From Methylobacterium brachythecii (GTDB lineage: Bacteria; Pseudomonadota; Alphaproteobacteria; Rhizobiales; Beijerinckiaceae), in assembly GCF_014196345.1 (NCBI RefSeq), contig NZ_JACIDN010000005.1:372001-436000 (forward strand): a stretch of 64,000 nt of DNA, written 5' to 3'. The notes under the pieces were generated by a model. It worked only from the letters and a program-made list of their open reading frames with translations. It searched no databases and had not been told where the DNA came from. The position numbers and the translations under genes are program-made. Below are positions 26,385-34,897 of this stretch, one piece after another. How positions within the stretch are numbered: the stretch's first letter is position 1; every line of letters begins with the position of its first letter.

Positions 26385-26918
26385 TTAGCGCGAATAACTG
26401 GTGAATACAAAATCTGCACCCGGCGATAGACTGCGCAATTTCGCATGGCACGCAAAGCACGATTGAGTGACGGTTGGAATTCTATTGGCTACCCCTGCTT
26501 CGAACTGGCCGTAGCCCCAGCCCTCCGTATCGGCGTAGCGCCTGGAGTCCTTGACGCTGATCTGCACATTCGTGGGCTCGCCAGCCACAAACGATTGAGG
26601 TGCTGGGAAGACAGCGTCGTTGCGAGACGACGACTCGTACTTCCATGCTAACCGCGCAAGGATCGCGCCGTCCGGGAAGGGGCGGATCCCTTCGCGGAAA
26701 GCCTTGAGAGCGATCTCGTTGCCTAGAATCGCGCGGATGTCGTTATTTGCACCCTTCTCCTGTGCCACGCTGATGAGCTTCCAATCGCGGTAGCCCTCAG
26801 GCAATTTCACCCCATAGATTGGCGACGCGTCTTGCGGTTGTGCTCGTGCGGATACGAGAGCTGCTATGCCGATAGAGACCGAGATTAGCGCCGAAGCGCA
26901 AACAAGCACTTTCTTCAT
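26385..26918 (-). CDS. Cytochrome P460 family protein
   Basis: This 177-residue exported protein has a signal peptide (residues 1-26, ending ARAQ) and a c-type heme motif CFACH (about 157-161) near the C-terminus. Upstream strands (PEGYRDWKLIS, RAILGNEIALKAFREG) are characteristic of the P460 fold. P460 proteins are periplasmic and oxidise hydroxylamine or related small nitrogen compounds, but many members have unknown substrates. It follows the exported hydrolase (49 bases away, same strand) and ends a four-gene minus-strand group. Confidence 0.88.
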   Translation of the reverse strand: MKKVLVCASALISVSIGIAALVSARAQPQDASPIYGVKLPEGYRDWKLISVAQEKGANNDIRAILGNEIALKAFREGIRPFPDGAILARLAWKYESSSRNDAVFPAPQSFVAGEPTNVQISVKDSRRYADTEGWGYGQFEAGVANRIPTVTQSCFACHAKLRSLSPGADFVFTSYSR

Positions 26919-26966
26919 CGTAACTCCTGACTTTTGACGCGAAGCCGGCGAGCCGAGAACGAAATC

Positions 26967-28019
26967 TCAACCCGAAAACTTGTCTACGGCGATGATAGCC
27001 TGAGCGAAGTCTGCCGGAGCTTCCTGAGGGAGGTTGTGACCAATGCCACCTGTGATCGTGCGGTGCTCGTAGCGTCCGGTAAATTTCTTGGCATAGGCCG
27101 CCGGCTCAGGGTGCGGCGCGCCGTTGGCGTCACCTTCCATCGTGATCGTAGGGACGGAGATGGTCGGTAAGGCTGCCAGCTTTTGCTCGATATCGTCGTA
27201 GCGAGCTTCGCCCTGCGCGAGCTTCAAGCGCCAGCGGTAGTTATGGATCGAGATCGCCACATGGTCGGGATTGTCGAAGGCCGGGGCTGACCGCTCGAAG
27301 GTTGCGTCGTCGAAGCGCCATTGTGGAGATGCCAGCTGCCAGATTAGGCGGACGAAATCGTGGGTATAGCGGGCATAGCCCTCCCGACCGCGTTCCGTCG
27401 TGAAGTAATATTGATACCACCATTGCAGCTCTGCTTTCGGTGGCAGCGGCATGGCGTTCGCCGCTTGGCTCCCGATCAGGTAGCCGCTGACCGACACCAA
27501 CCCCTTGCAGCGTTCCGGCCACAGGGCTGCGAGAATGCAGGCCGACCTCGCACCCCAGTCATAACCGGCGACGAGCGACTTCTCGATCTTCAATGCATCC
27601 AGGAAGTTTACCGCGTCGACAGCGAGAGCGGCTTGCTGCCCATTGCGTGGGGTCGACCCCGACAGGAAGCGCGTAGCTCCGTAGCCGCGCAAGTAGGGGA
27701 TGAGGACACGGTATCCCGCTGCTGCCAGGACGGGGGCGACGTCGACGTAGCTGTAGATGTCGTACGGCCAGCCATGCAGGAGCAGGACAGGCTTCCCCGT
27801 TGCCGGACCGGCCTCCGCGTAAGCGATGTCCAGATCTCCCGCCTGTATCCGCTTCAACGGCTCGAACGACGCCTGCGAGCCGGCCGACGTGTCTCGAAGC
27901 TTGCCGGAAGGCGTGTCTGCCAGCGCGCCTGCAGCAGACGGTGGGATCAATCCAGGCCCCACGAGGCTCGCGACGCCCGCCAGCAAGGCTCGGCGGTTCC
28001 AAGACGTAAATTCGGACAT
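26967..28019 (-). CDS. Tat-exported alpha/beta-hydrolase (epoxide hydrolase-like)
   Basis: This 350-residue protein has a twin-arginine type leader (NRRALLAGVASLVGPGL) and an alpha/beta-hydrolase domain. It shows an oxyanion HGWPYD motif (about 82-87), a nucleophile elbow GYDWGA (Asp nucleophile, about 154-159) typical of epoxide hydrolases and dehalogenases, and a C-terminal GGIGHNLPQEAP with the catalytic His. The Asp nucleophile favours epoxide hydrolase or haloalkane dehalogenase over esterase. It lies between an SDR gene and a P460 gene. Confidence 0.9.
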   Translation of the reverse strand: MSEFTSWNRRALLAGVASLVGPGLIPPSAAGALADTPSGKLRDTSAGSQASFEPLKRIQAGDLDIAYAEAGPATGKPVLLLHGWPYDIYSYVDVAPVLAAAGYRVLIPYLRGYGATRFLSGSTPRNGQQAALAVDAVNFLDALKIEKSLVAGYDWGARSACILAALWPERCKGLVSVSGYLIGSQAANAMPLPPKAELQWWYQYYFTTERGREGYARYTHDFVRLIWQLASPQWRFDDATFERSAPAFDNPDHVAISIHNYRWRLKLAQGEARYDDIEQKLAALPTISVPTITMEGDANGAPHPEPAAYAKKFTGRYEHRTITGGIGHNLPQEAPADFAQAIIAVDKFSG

Positions 28020-28089
28020 CTTCGTGCCTCCGCAACGGTGATCGAAGTGGACGGCCAGCCAGTCATGCCAGCCGTAATCGGTGCGCGCT

Positions 28090-28842
28090 TCAGAGTAGGA
28101 AGCCGCCGTCGATGGTGAGACTCGCGCCGGTCATGTAGCCGGCCTCGCTGCGTGCGAGGTATGAGACGAGCCCGGCGATCTCCGCGGGATCAGCGATCCG
28201 CTTCATCGGGCTGCGCTCGGCGAGCGTGTCAGCGAAACCTGCCGTGATGTCGGTCCCGGTCGGGCCGGGCTGAATGTTGTTGACGGTAATCCGCCGGGGC
28301 GCGAGATCGAGAGCGATGCCCTTCACCATGGCGGCGACGGCAGCCTTCGTGAACTGATAGACGCTGGCTCCCGGGTGGCCTGTTCTGACGGCCGTATTGC
28401 TTCCGATCGTGATGATCCGGCCTCCGTCAACCAGGTGCGGGACGACCGCCTGGATCGACAGAAAGACGCCACGCACGTTGATGGCGAGCATCTGATCGAG
28501 ATCATCCAGTGACACGGCGTCGATTGTTCCGAGTTTGAAGATTCCGGCATTCACGACGACGGTGTCGATCATCCCGAAGCGCTCGACGGCTTGGGCAACG
28601 GCCGACTGAAGTGCTGCGGGATCGGAACTGTCAGCTCGAATTGCGAAGGCCTCTCCGCCCTGCGCCGCGCTTGCTTCGACGACGTCCTGAGCCTTGTCCG
28701 CTCGCGAAACATAGGTGAAGGCGACCGAGTACCCGTCCGACACCAATCGCCGAACCGCGGCGGCACCGATGCCGCGCGATCCGCCATAAACCATTGCCGT
28801 TCGCTTCGAACTGGAAGAGGCCATCGTAAGAGAGGTCATCAT
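28090..28842 (-). CDS. SDR-family oxidoreductase
   Basis: This 250-residue short-chain dehydrogenase has the cofactor-binding GGSRGIGAA (about 20-28), NAG in VVNAGIF, Ser in SNTAV and the catalytic YQFTK (Tyr and Lys about 160-164), ending SLTIDGGFL. The Rossmann region YGGSRGIG with A/R following suggests NADP(H). Its ATG at 28842 could also be the ATG at 28827 or 28824. A shared upstream motif with the tetR gene at 28898 suggests that both are regulated by that TetR. Substrate unknown. Confidence 0.93.
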   Translation of the reverse strand: MMTSLTMASSSSKRTAMVYGGSRGIGAAAVRRLVSDGYSVAFTYVSRADKAQDVVEASAAQGGEAFAIRADSSDPAALQSAVAQAVERFGMIDTVVVNAGIFKLGTIDAVSLDDLDQMLAINVRGVFLSIQAVVPHLVDGGRIITIGSNTAVRTGHPGASVYQFTKAAVAAMVKGIALDLAPRRITVNNIQPGPTGTDITAGFADTLAERSPMKRIADPAEIAGLVSYLARSEAGYMTGASLTIDGGFLL

Positions 28843-28851
28843 GGCATCGCT

Positions 28852-28872
28852 TTCTGGAACGCTTAGTCAATA
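28852..28872 (-). promoter_or_regulatory. Putative TetR operator box A
   Basis: TTCTGGAACGCTTAGTCAATA lies 10 bases upstream of the SDR start. It matches 19 of 21 bases of the box at 29482-29502 upstream of the tetR gene, in the same orientation. On the coding strand it reads with TTGACT as a possible -35 hexamer. Confidence 0.65.
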
Positions 28873-28897
28873 ACTGGGCAAAAAAAGGGGGAACGGG

Positions 28898-29464
28898 CTA
28901 TTTGAGTGCGCGAAGAGCCGTCCTCCCCAGCGCCTCGAGCCGCTGCTTGTCCGCACCACTTCGTGCAGCGATACGAATGCCGGCGAAGGAAGCGTAGAGA
29001 AAATCGACGATCTCGTCGGCTTGCAGATCAGACGAAACGTCTCCATCAGACTGGGCTTCCTCTATGCGAACGATCATAGCAGTTCGAAGCACATGGTCGG
29101 CTGCTACCTTGATGGCGTCCAATTCCGGCTTCGTCTGTCCGAACTCACAGGCGGAACTCACGCCGAGGCAGGGTGGACGAGCATCGGCCACAACTCGATC
29201 GATCATGGCGCGAACTCCGTCGAAAGCTCTGGCTTCGCCGCGCAAAGCCGCGACGTGACCATGGCCTTCAAGCTGGCAGTATCGGCGGAGAGTAGCCTGA
29301 TAGAGCCGCCACTTGTCACCGAAGGTATCGTATAGGCTCTGACGACCAATCTTCATCGCGTCGAGCAGCATCTCGGCCGATGTACCTTCGTATCCGTGTT
29401 CTCGGAAAACGCCCATCGCCGCATCGAGCGCGATCTCGGTATCGAATGCTTTCGGCCTCGCCAT
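28898..29464 (-). CDS. TetR/AcrR-family regulator
   Basis: This 188-residue regulator has an N-terminal HTH (DTEIALDAAMGVFREHGYEG, then SAEMLLDAMKIGRQSLYDTFGDK). It closely follows the AcrR type with C-terminal helices that include CLGVSSACEF (a Cys-containing segment often found in this TetR group). Its gene lies upstream of the SDR gene on the same strand, and both have the same 21-base box in front, so autoregulation and control of the SDR-hydrolase-P460 group is likely. Confidence 0.92.
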   Translation of the reverse strand: MARPKAFDTEIALDAAMGVFREHGYEGTSAEMLLDAMKIGRQSLYDTFGDKWRLYQATLRRYCQLEGHGHVAALRGEARAFDGVRAMIDRVVADARPPCLGVSSACEFGQTKPELDAIKVAADHVLRTAMIVRIEEAQSDGDVSSDLQADEIVDFLYASFAGIRIAARSGADKQRLEALGRTALRALK

Positions 29465-29481
29465 TCGCCGTCTCTAAGCGA

Positions 29482-29502
29482 TTCTGGAACGATCAGTCAA
29501 TA
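29482..29502 (-). promoter_or_regulatory. Putative TetR operator box B
   Basis: TTCTGGAACGATCAGTCAATA lies 18 bases upstream of the tetR start at 29464. It is the partner of the box at 28852-28872 and differs in two positions. Confidence 0.65.
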
Positions 29503-29985
29503 TCATATTTTGCAGATTTTTGTGGTTGGCTCCAGATAGGGAGTAGAGCCCGTTTCCTGCTCAAGGAGTCCGACCGATCGCGGTATCCGCTGGGCTGAGA
29601 TCTCAACGAGGCGAACGCCAAGCTTCTGCTTCAGAGAAACAGTTATAAGCTACTGAATAGTCGGGATGGATACGCTTCTGTCGGAGAGGCGGCCCATCCA
29701 ACGTCCGCTTTTGGGGTTCATGCAAGCGCCGATCTACGACTTAGTTGGGTCGATACACGACGGAACTGCGACGTCGGCTTCGTCGCCACGGGCAACTCAA
29801 AGCCGCCGGTCAGCTATCGGCCACGCCCCGCCGGCAGCTTCTTTCCCAAGGCTGTCGCTCGGACCATTTTGGCATCAGCCTGGAAGCGGGCACGGCGGCA
29901 CGTCCGCACGCCTTCTCGCGAACCGTTCCCCACGGCGTCCGCGGAATCCGCTTGTCCGCGGCCGCGATCGCCATAGCTCCCGACC
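29503..29985. other. Intergenic region before selO
   Basis: No gene is supportable. A short match to the dispersed repeat (AACGTCCGCTTTTGGGG, 29700-29716) is present. Reading frames over 29666-30011 are shadows or non-coding. The selO promoter should lie in the final part. Confidence 0.5.
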
Positions 29986-31461
29986 ATGACCGCGATCTCC
30001 TTCGACAATAGCTACGCCCGGCTGCCGGACCGCTTCTTCGCCCGCCGCGCCCCGACACCCGTCGTGGCCCCGCGTCTGATCCACTTGAACCACGCACTTG
30101 CGGCGGACCTCGGCATGGACCCGGAATGGCTCGCCGGCCCCGCCGGGGTAGAGATGCTTGCTGGGAACAGCGCCCCGGAAGGCGCCGATCCCATCGCGAC
30201 GGCTTATGCCGGGCACCAATTCGGCAACTTCGTGCCGCAGCTCGGCGACGGGCGCGCCGTCCTGCTCGGCGAGGTCGTCGACCGTAGCGGACGGCGTCGC
30301 GACATCCAGCTCAAGGGCGCGGGCCCAACTCCGTTCTCCCGCCGCGGCGACGGACGGGCTGCGCTCGGGCCAGTGCTGCGCGAGTACCTCGTGAGCGAAG
30401 CCATGGCCGCGCTCGGCATACCGACCACCCGGGCGCTCGCGGCGGTCGTCACCGGCGAGCGCGTCGTTCGCGAGACCTCGCTGCCCGGAGCGGTGCTCGC
30501 CCGCGTAGCGGCAAGCCACATCCGGGTCGGCACCTTCCAGTACTTTGCCGCCCGGGGCGACATCGAGGCGGTGCAGGCGCTCGCCGATCACGCTCTCGCC
30601 CGGCACTATCCCGAAGCATCCTCGGCGGAGCAGCCCTACCGGGCGCTGCTCGACGGCGTCGTCGCCCGTCAAGCCGACCTCGTGGCGGCCTGGCTTCTTG
30701 TCGGCTTCGTCCACGGGGTGATGAACACCGACAATATGTCGATCGCCGGCGAGACGATCGACTACGGTCCCTGCGCCTTCCTCGACGCCTACGACCCGCG
30801 GACGAGCTTCAGTTCGATCGACGCGCGCGGGCGCTACGCCTACGGCCAGCAGCCGGGGATCGCCCTGTGGAACCTGACCCGTCTGGCCGAGACCTTGCTG
30901 CCGCTACTGGCCGAGGACGAGGGGGAGGGGGTCGAGGCGGCCGAAGCGGCGCTCGCCGGATTCAGTCCGCGCTTCGAGGCAGCCTATCGCGGTGGTCTCG
31001 CACTTAAGCTCGGCCTGTCCGGAGATCGAGATGCCGCCGCCGCGCTCGCGGACGACTTGCTAGTGCGGATGGCGGGGAACCGGGCGGACTTCACCCTAAC
31101 CTTCCGCCGACTGTGCGACGCGGCCGAGCGATCAGAAGCAGATGCCGGGGTGCGCGACTTGTTTGTCGACCCGACCGAGTACGACGCCTGGGTCGTGCAT
31201 TGGCGCGCTCGGCTGGCCGAGGAAGGACGGAACCCTGCGGCAATGGCGACGGCGATGCGCGCGGTCAACCCGGCCTTAATCCCGCGCAACCACCGCGTCG
31301 AGGGCATGATCGCGGCGGCGGTCGAGTGCGACGACTTCGGCCCCTTCGAAGAGTTGTTGGCGGTGCTGTCGCGGCCCTACGACGACCAACCCGCTTATGC
31401 CCGCTACGCCGAGGAGCCTGAGGGCGGCGGCGTGGGCTACCGCACGTTCTGCGGCACGTGA
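29986..31461 (+). CDS. selO: Protein adenylyltransferase SelO (pseudokinase-fold AMPylase)
   Basis: This 491-residue SelO (YdiU/UPF0061) transfers AMP from ATP to Ser, Thr or Tyr of target proteins and is linked to redox homeostasis. The family blocks are clear: FDNSYARLPDRFFAR at the start, AYAGHQFGNFVPQLGDGRA (about 72-90), DIQLKGAGPTPFSR (about 106-119), the catalytic-core HGVMNTDNMSIAGETIDYGP (about 244-263) and the near-terminal NPxLIPRNHR. It ends FCGT, with the Cys three from the end that corresponds to Sec in eukaryotic SelO. The length matches E. coli SelO (478). It is monocistronic here, followed by a GAACGCG/CGCGTTC hairpin at 31460-31477. Confidence 0.97.
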   Translation: MTAISFDNSYARLPDRFFARRAPTPVVAPRLIHLNHALAADLGMDPEWLAGPAGVEMLAGNSAPEGADPIATAYAGHQFGNFVPQLGDGRAVLLGEVVDRSGRRRDIQLKGAGPTPFSRRGDGRAALGPVLREYLVSEAMAALGIPTTRALAAVVTGERVVRETSLPGAVLARVAASHIRVGTFQYFAARGDIEAVQALADHALARHYPEASSAEQPYRALLDGVVARQADLVAAWLLVGFVHGVMNTDNMSIAGETIDYGPCAFLDAYDPRTSFSSIDARGRYAYGQQPGIALWNLTRLAETLLPLLAEDEGEGVEAAEAALAGFSPRFEAAYRGGLALKLGLSGDRDAAAALADDLLVRMAGNRADFTLTFRRLCDAAERSEADAGVRDLFVDPTEYDAWVVHWRARLAEEGRNPAAMATAMRAVNPALIPRNHRVEGMIAAAVECDDFGPFEELLAVLSRPYDDQPAYARYAEEPEGGGVGYRTFCGT

Positions 31462-31714
31462 ACGCGCGCTCGCGTTCGATCACCCGGCTCCATGCTTTGG
31501 AAACCAGATCCCTTAGAAGCTTGGCGAGATCCGGCACCCGAGGCGAAACTCGCGACGGACGGCACTATGAGTACGGGCGCGTCGAGGACGGGGAAGTCCG
31601 TCGTGTCGCTCACCTTGTCGATGACGCGCGCGACGACTCGCCCCGTCGCGGGTCCGGCAGCCTAGCGCTTTGGCCGACCTGACGTGGTGAAGCCTCCGAA
31701 ACTGCAAATCGACT

Positions 31715-33451
31715 TCACGTCGAGATCGGCTGGCGGAACACGAAGCATCGCTCCTTCCAGGCTGGACAGCGCGGAGTCGTCACCGCCCAGCCGTAACCGT
31801 TGCCCCTGGGCCGCTTCTCTGGTCCTGCCTTCTTCAATGCCCTTTGCTCATCGAGCCAGGCGAGGACGGCGATGAGTAGCTCTCGCTTCGATCCGAACCA
31901 CCTCACAAACTCCGTCGAGCGGACAGCGACGTACTCGTCGGTACCCTCCATCGTCCGAAAACCGACATCCTGGGCCGTTGCCGTTTCTTTGCGTGGGAGG
32001 CTGGCCTCCTGCAGGCGCTTCTGCAAAATCGCTTTGGCCTCCTCCAACGTTGTGTCTCTTAGGCGGCTAACCTTGATACCGTCGCGGAAGCAGAGGGCGA
32101 TAGCTTTTCGAGCAGTAAGGGGACGCCACGGACGCTCAAGGACCTTCATATCCATGGCGAACCGCAACCCAGCGTAGATGGCGCCGAAGTTACGGGCGGC
32201 ATGGTTGACCGCTCCGTCTGCATCCCTCAGGCGAAGTTTGCGCACAAACTCGTCGACATACGCCTGCGCCTTCGGCTTCAGATCGTCACCGAAGGCCATC
32301 AAACCGCGCAGGTAGGCGTCGAACACGACGCCATGGTGGTCCTCACAGCCCTCGCGAATCTTCTTCATTCGCCAGTGCGCACCCTTCTCGAAATCTTCGT
32401 CACTGAGACCCCTCGGGCGCAGGTCGAAGATGGTCGCGTGGTCACCGCGCAGCGCTGGCACGTCGAGGCAGCGTGCTACCTCGCCGCCTTGACGCGTCAT
32501 GCCAGATTGCGCTGCTAGCGCTTCGACCGAGTTTTCCGAGGACATTGCGTAGACGAGCGACCAACCGGAGGCAGATACGTCGCTCGCGTAGAGTGATTCG
32601 CCGTGCCGAACCTTGTCCTTGCCCTCACTCAAACCGTAGATCATAGGGCTAAGTTTTGCATAAGCGTCTCGGCCTAGCAGCGCCGCCTCATTGATCGGCA
32701 ACATTCCGTCGTTACAGGTTATGGCGATCAAATCCATTCCGACGCTAGTTGCCTTGAAGCTCGGCATTGCCTCTTCGTTGCGCAGACCGACGACCGAGCC
32801 ACCTGCAAGCTGTGCCGTAGACTTGCCGACTTTCGGTGGGCCGAACAGCATCACCCCGAAAGATTGATAGCCGAGCACCCGCAAGAGCGGGCCAGCGAAG
32901 GCTGCTCCGATCATAAGCGTAGCGCGGCTTGACCAACGCGCGTGACGGGCCACTTCGTGGCGCCAGCCCTCTATTGTTCCGCCATTGCTAAAAACAATCT
33001 GCCGCTTCTCGCCAGGCCGGACCCGAGGCGGCTGTAGCTCCTCGACCCCTAGCTTCGCGCCGACGACATGCGTCGGGCGAACGAATATGTCCTGCTGACC
33101 CTGGTGCCACCCCGGCTGCGCAGCGTGCCGAATGTGCCGAAGAGGTGCGGCATCGATGGCCGCCTGAATTACATCGGCAGATCCCTTTGTCGTGACCGCC
33201 GCATTATGCTTGCGAAGCTCGCCAAGCACCTCCTTCATGTTCTCGGACTTCTCAGAGGGCACGTCCACCTGGACGGGCTGACCCAAGTCGGACTTGGCTT
33301 CGAAGCGATCGAATGCGGTTTGTGTCGCCTCGTCGACGACCCGGGCCGTCTTGATGACCGCAGGCGGTTGCGCTGCGCGCGAAGTGGTCTTGTTCTTGAA
33401 CCGCAATTTTTGTCGCGGCGACTTGTAAAGTACGATGCTTTTGCCCGGCAT
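31715..33451 (-). CDS. DUF927-domain ATPase
   Basis: This 578-residue protein has a DUF927 domain: QIVFSNGGTIEGWRHEVARH, FAGPLLRVLGYQSFGVMLFG and a Walker A GPPKVGKST (about 204-212). MLPINEAALLGRDAY and later Walker-B-like stretches follow. DUF927 proteins are helicase-like primase-superfamily ATPases on plasmids, prophages and integrative elements; a role in element replication is inferred. ATG 33451 (PGKSIVLYKSPRQ) is preceded by AAAAAGGAGAAGAG, a good ribosome binding site; the frame opens further to 33544 but lacks one. It is the last of a minus-strand set with the genes at 33926 and 34897. Confidence 0.85.
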   Translation of the reverse strand: MPGKSIVLYKSPRQKLRFKNKTTSRAAQPPAVIKTARVVDEATQTAFDRFEAKSDLGQPVQVDVPSEKSENMKEVLGELRKHNAAVTTKGSADVIQAAIDAAPLRHIRHAAQPGWHQGQQDIFVRPTHVVGAKLGVEELQPPRVRPGEKRQIVFSNGGTIEGWRHEVARHARWSSRATLMIGAAFAGPLLRVLGYQSFGVMLFGPPKVGKSTAQLAGGSVVGLRNEEAMPSFKATSVGMDLIAITCNDGMLPINEAALLGRDAYAKLSPMIYGLSEGKDKVRHGESLYASDVSASGWSLVYAMSSENSVEALAAQSGMTRQGGEVARCLDVPALRGDHATIFDLRPRGLSDEDFEKGAHWRMKKIREGCEDHHGVVFDAYLRGLMAFGDDLKPKAQAYVDEFVRKLRLRDADGAVNHAARNFGAIYAGLRFAMDMKVLERPWRPLTARKAIALCFRDGIKVSRLRDTTLEEAKAILQKRLQEASLPRKETATAQDVGFRTMEGTDEYVAVRSTEFVRWFGSKRELLIAVLAWLDEQRALKKAGPEKRPRGNGYGWAVTTPRCPAWKERCFVFRQPIST

Positions 33452-33464
33452 CTCTCTTCTCCTT

Positions 33465-33550
33465 TTTGGCGTGCCGCCTGTGCCAGTCGTGCCGGCAAGC
33501 AGACGCGCTTGTTTCATGGGTGGCACGCTCGGCACGGGTGGCACGCAGTT
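33465..33550. repeat. Clustered GTGCC/GGCAC repeats upstream of the DUF927 gene
   Basis: On the minus strand, GTGCCACCCGTGCC, then GTGCCACCC, GGCACGACTGGCACAG and GGCGGCACGCC follow one another within about 85 bases, giving several direct and inverted copies of GTGCCA/TGGCAC. Such clusters serve as iterons or operator arrays. They stand directly before a replication-type gene, but the function is not known. Confidence 0.4.
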
Positions 33551-33691
33551 GCAAAGCGATGTGTCGATGCGCTCGATAGTGAATTCCCGTACTGCAGTTC
33601 ACATCATTTTTGTTTTGTCGGTCTCCTCAGCAGGCCGTCCTACGTGGCAATCGCGAGATTGAATGGGTTTCGGGCCGCCTTTGACTTCGGC

Positions 33692-33907
33692 TCATACTCC
33701 TCTGTGTTCCCGGCACGCTTTCTCGAAGAGATGTCGTGCAGTGATGCTGGTGGGATGGCGCGGGTTCTGACTCCACGGCGGCTCTCCTTTTCGTACTGCG
33801 TGGCACAGCCTCTCGACGAGAGTTGGTGCCATGGGGTTAGGACGAGTTGCGGTTGATGAGACTCCTTCGGGCTGCCTTGGATCGAAGGGGTTGCGTGACC
33901 CCGGCAT
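33692..33907 (-). CDS. Small hypothetical protein
   Basis: This 71-residue frame starts at ATG 33907, only 18 bases after the upstream stop at 33926, on the same strand. The second half, PTLVERLCHAVRKGEPPW, then ITARHLFEKACREHRGV, looks like a helical DNA-associated small protein. An internal ATG at about 33832 could also be the start. It is unrecognised; its position between two element genes supports it. Confidence 0.4.
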   Translation of the reverse strand: MPGSRNPFDPRQPEGVSSTATRPNPMAPTLVERLCHAVRKGEPPWSQNPRHPTSITARHLFEKACREHRGV

Positions 33908-33925
33908 CTCGTGCGGGCTCCTCCT

Positions 33926-34897
33926 TTAGGTTCGGGGCTTGCAGCGGCCGGAGCAGCGCGGGGCAATCGCCTCCAGGCTCAAGCCGAGCAGCATGATCCG
34001 GCCGGTCAGACCGATGCGATCGAGTGCCCGCACCGTCCGGATCTCTTGCTCAACCGTGAGGGGACGATCGCGAGTGTCGCGCACGGGAGTGGCTCGGCGC
34101 CGATCGTTCTTCAGGATGGTCTGGCGCCGGGTGAAGTTTCGCTTGAAGGTGTAGGCGACCGCTGCCAGGTCACCATCGAAGCGGGCCGTGCGGACCGGGC
34201 GGCAAACCGCGTCCGTCGCTGGCACAAGCTGCTTCAGCACCGGCACCGCCGCCTCGACCTCTGCCGCTGGCGCGAGCCCGTACAGGTGCACGCAAGGGTA
34301 CGGATCGAAGCGTTGGGACGCCGGCAGCGCTCGTCGATCATCCTCGTTGAAGCTCAGATCGAGACCGAACAGACCCCGGGTGAGGCCGGCCTGACGCAAG
34401 AGAGCCGCAAACTCGTCCCAGCGGTCCCCGAAATCGATCGTCTGGCTGCCTGGGGTCGCTGGCACAATGACCGACAGCACCCGCCAGGGCCCGAGCGTCG
34501 GATAGGCTCGCAGGAAGCGATAGATGCTTTGAACGAGCAGCCGCTGAAGCGCACGGCTACATTGGGGACAAGCCGGATGCTGACATCGACGGTGGCGCTG
34601 GCAACCCCGAAGGAGCGCCGCCAATCGCAGCAATTCCGGATCGTCCTTCGCGTTGTTGCGGAGGCGCTTAGCAAGCTTACGCGCTGTCAGTTTAACGTCG
34701 CGCGGGCGAGGAGGCGGGCGCTTTTGCTTGCCCTCGACCCAACTCGGACCATCGTCGCCGTAGCCGCTGCCACGCTGCAGCAAGGCACCCAGGACACGAG
34801 CCTGCACACGCTGAGCGGGACGATGGGGATCGTCGCACACCAACCGCAGGCACGGGCGCGCGGGCAAATGACATTCTGAGCGGTAGCGTATGGACAT
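33926..34897 (-). CDS. Unknown protein with Cys cluster, possibly replication-linked
   Basis: This 323-residue Arg-rich protein has CQRHRRCQHPACPQCSRAL (about residues 98-117), a possible zinc-binding cluster like that in the N-terminal part of some rolling-circle Rep proteins, then PWRVLSVIVPATPG and YPCVHLYGLAP. The Rep comparison is weak: a full HUH motif is not seen. Its start ATG 34897 shares a base with the stop of the preceding gene (TGATG). The C-terminal part (TVEQEIRTVRALDRIGLTGR) is helical. It belongs to the same operon as the gene at 34897-35718 and, loosely, the DUF927 gene. Confidence 0.6.
   Translation of the reverse strand: MSIRYRSECHLPARPCLRLVCDDPHRPAQRVQARVLGALLQRGSGYGDDGPSWVEGKQKRPPPRPRDVKLTARKLAKRLRNNAKDDPELLRLAALLRGCQRHRRCQHPACPQCSRALQRLLVQSIYRFLRAYPTLGPWRVLSVIVPATPGSQTIDFGDRWDEFAALLRQAGLTRGLFGLDLSFNEDDRRALPASQRFDPYPCVHLYGLAPAAEVEAAVPVLKQLVPATDAVCRPVRTARFDGDLAAVAYTFKRNFTRRQTILKNDRRRATPVRDTRDRPLTVEQEIRTVRALDRIGLTGRIMLLGLSLEAIAPRCSGRCKPRT

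Noticed and set aside
33926..34897. Definite rolling-circle replication initiator.
   Set aside because: The Cys cluster is suggestive, but no complete HUH motif or tyrosine box could be identified.
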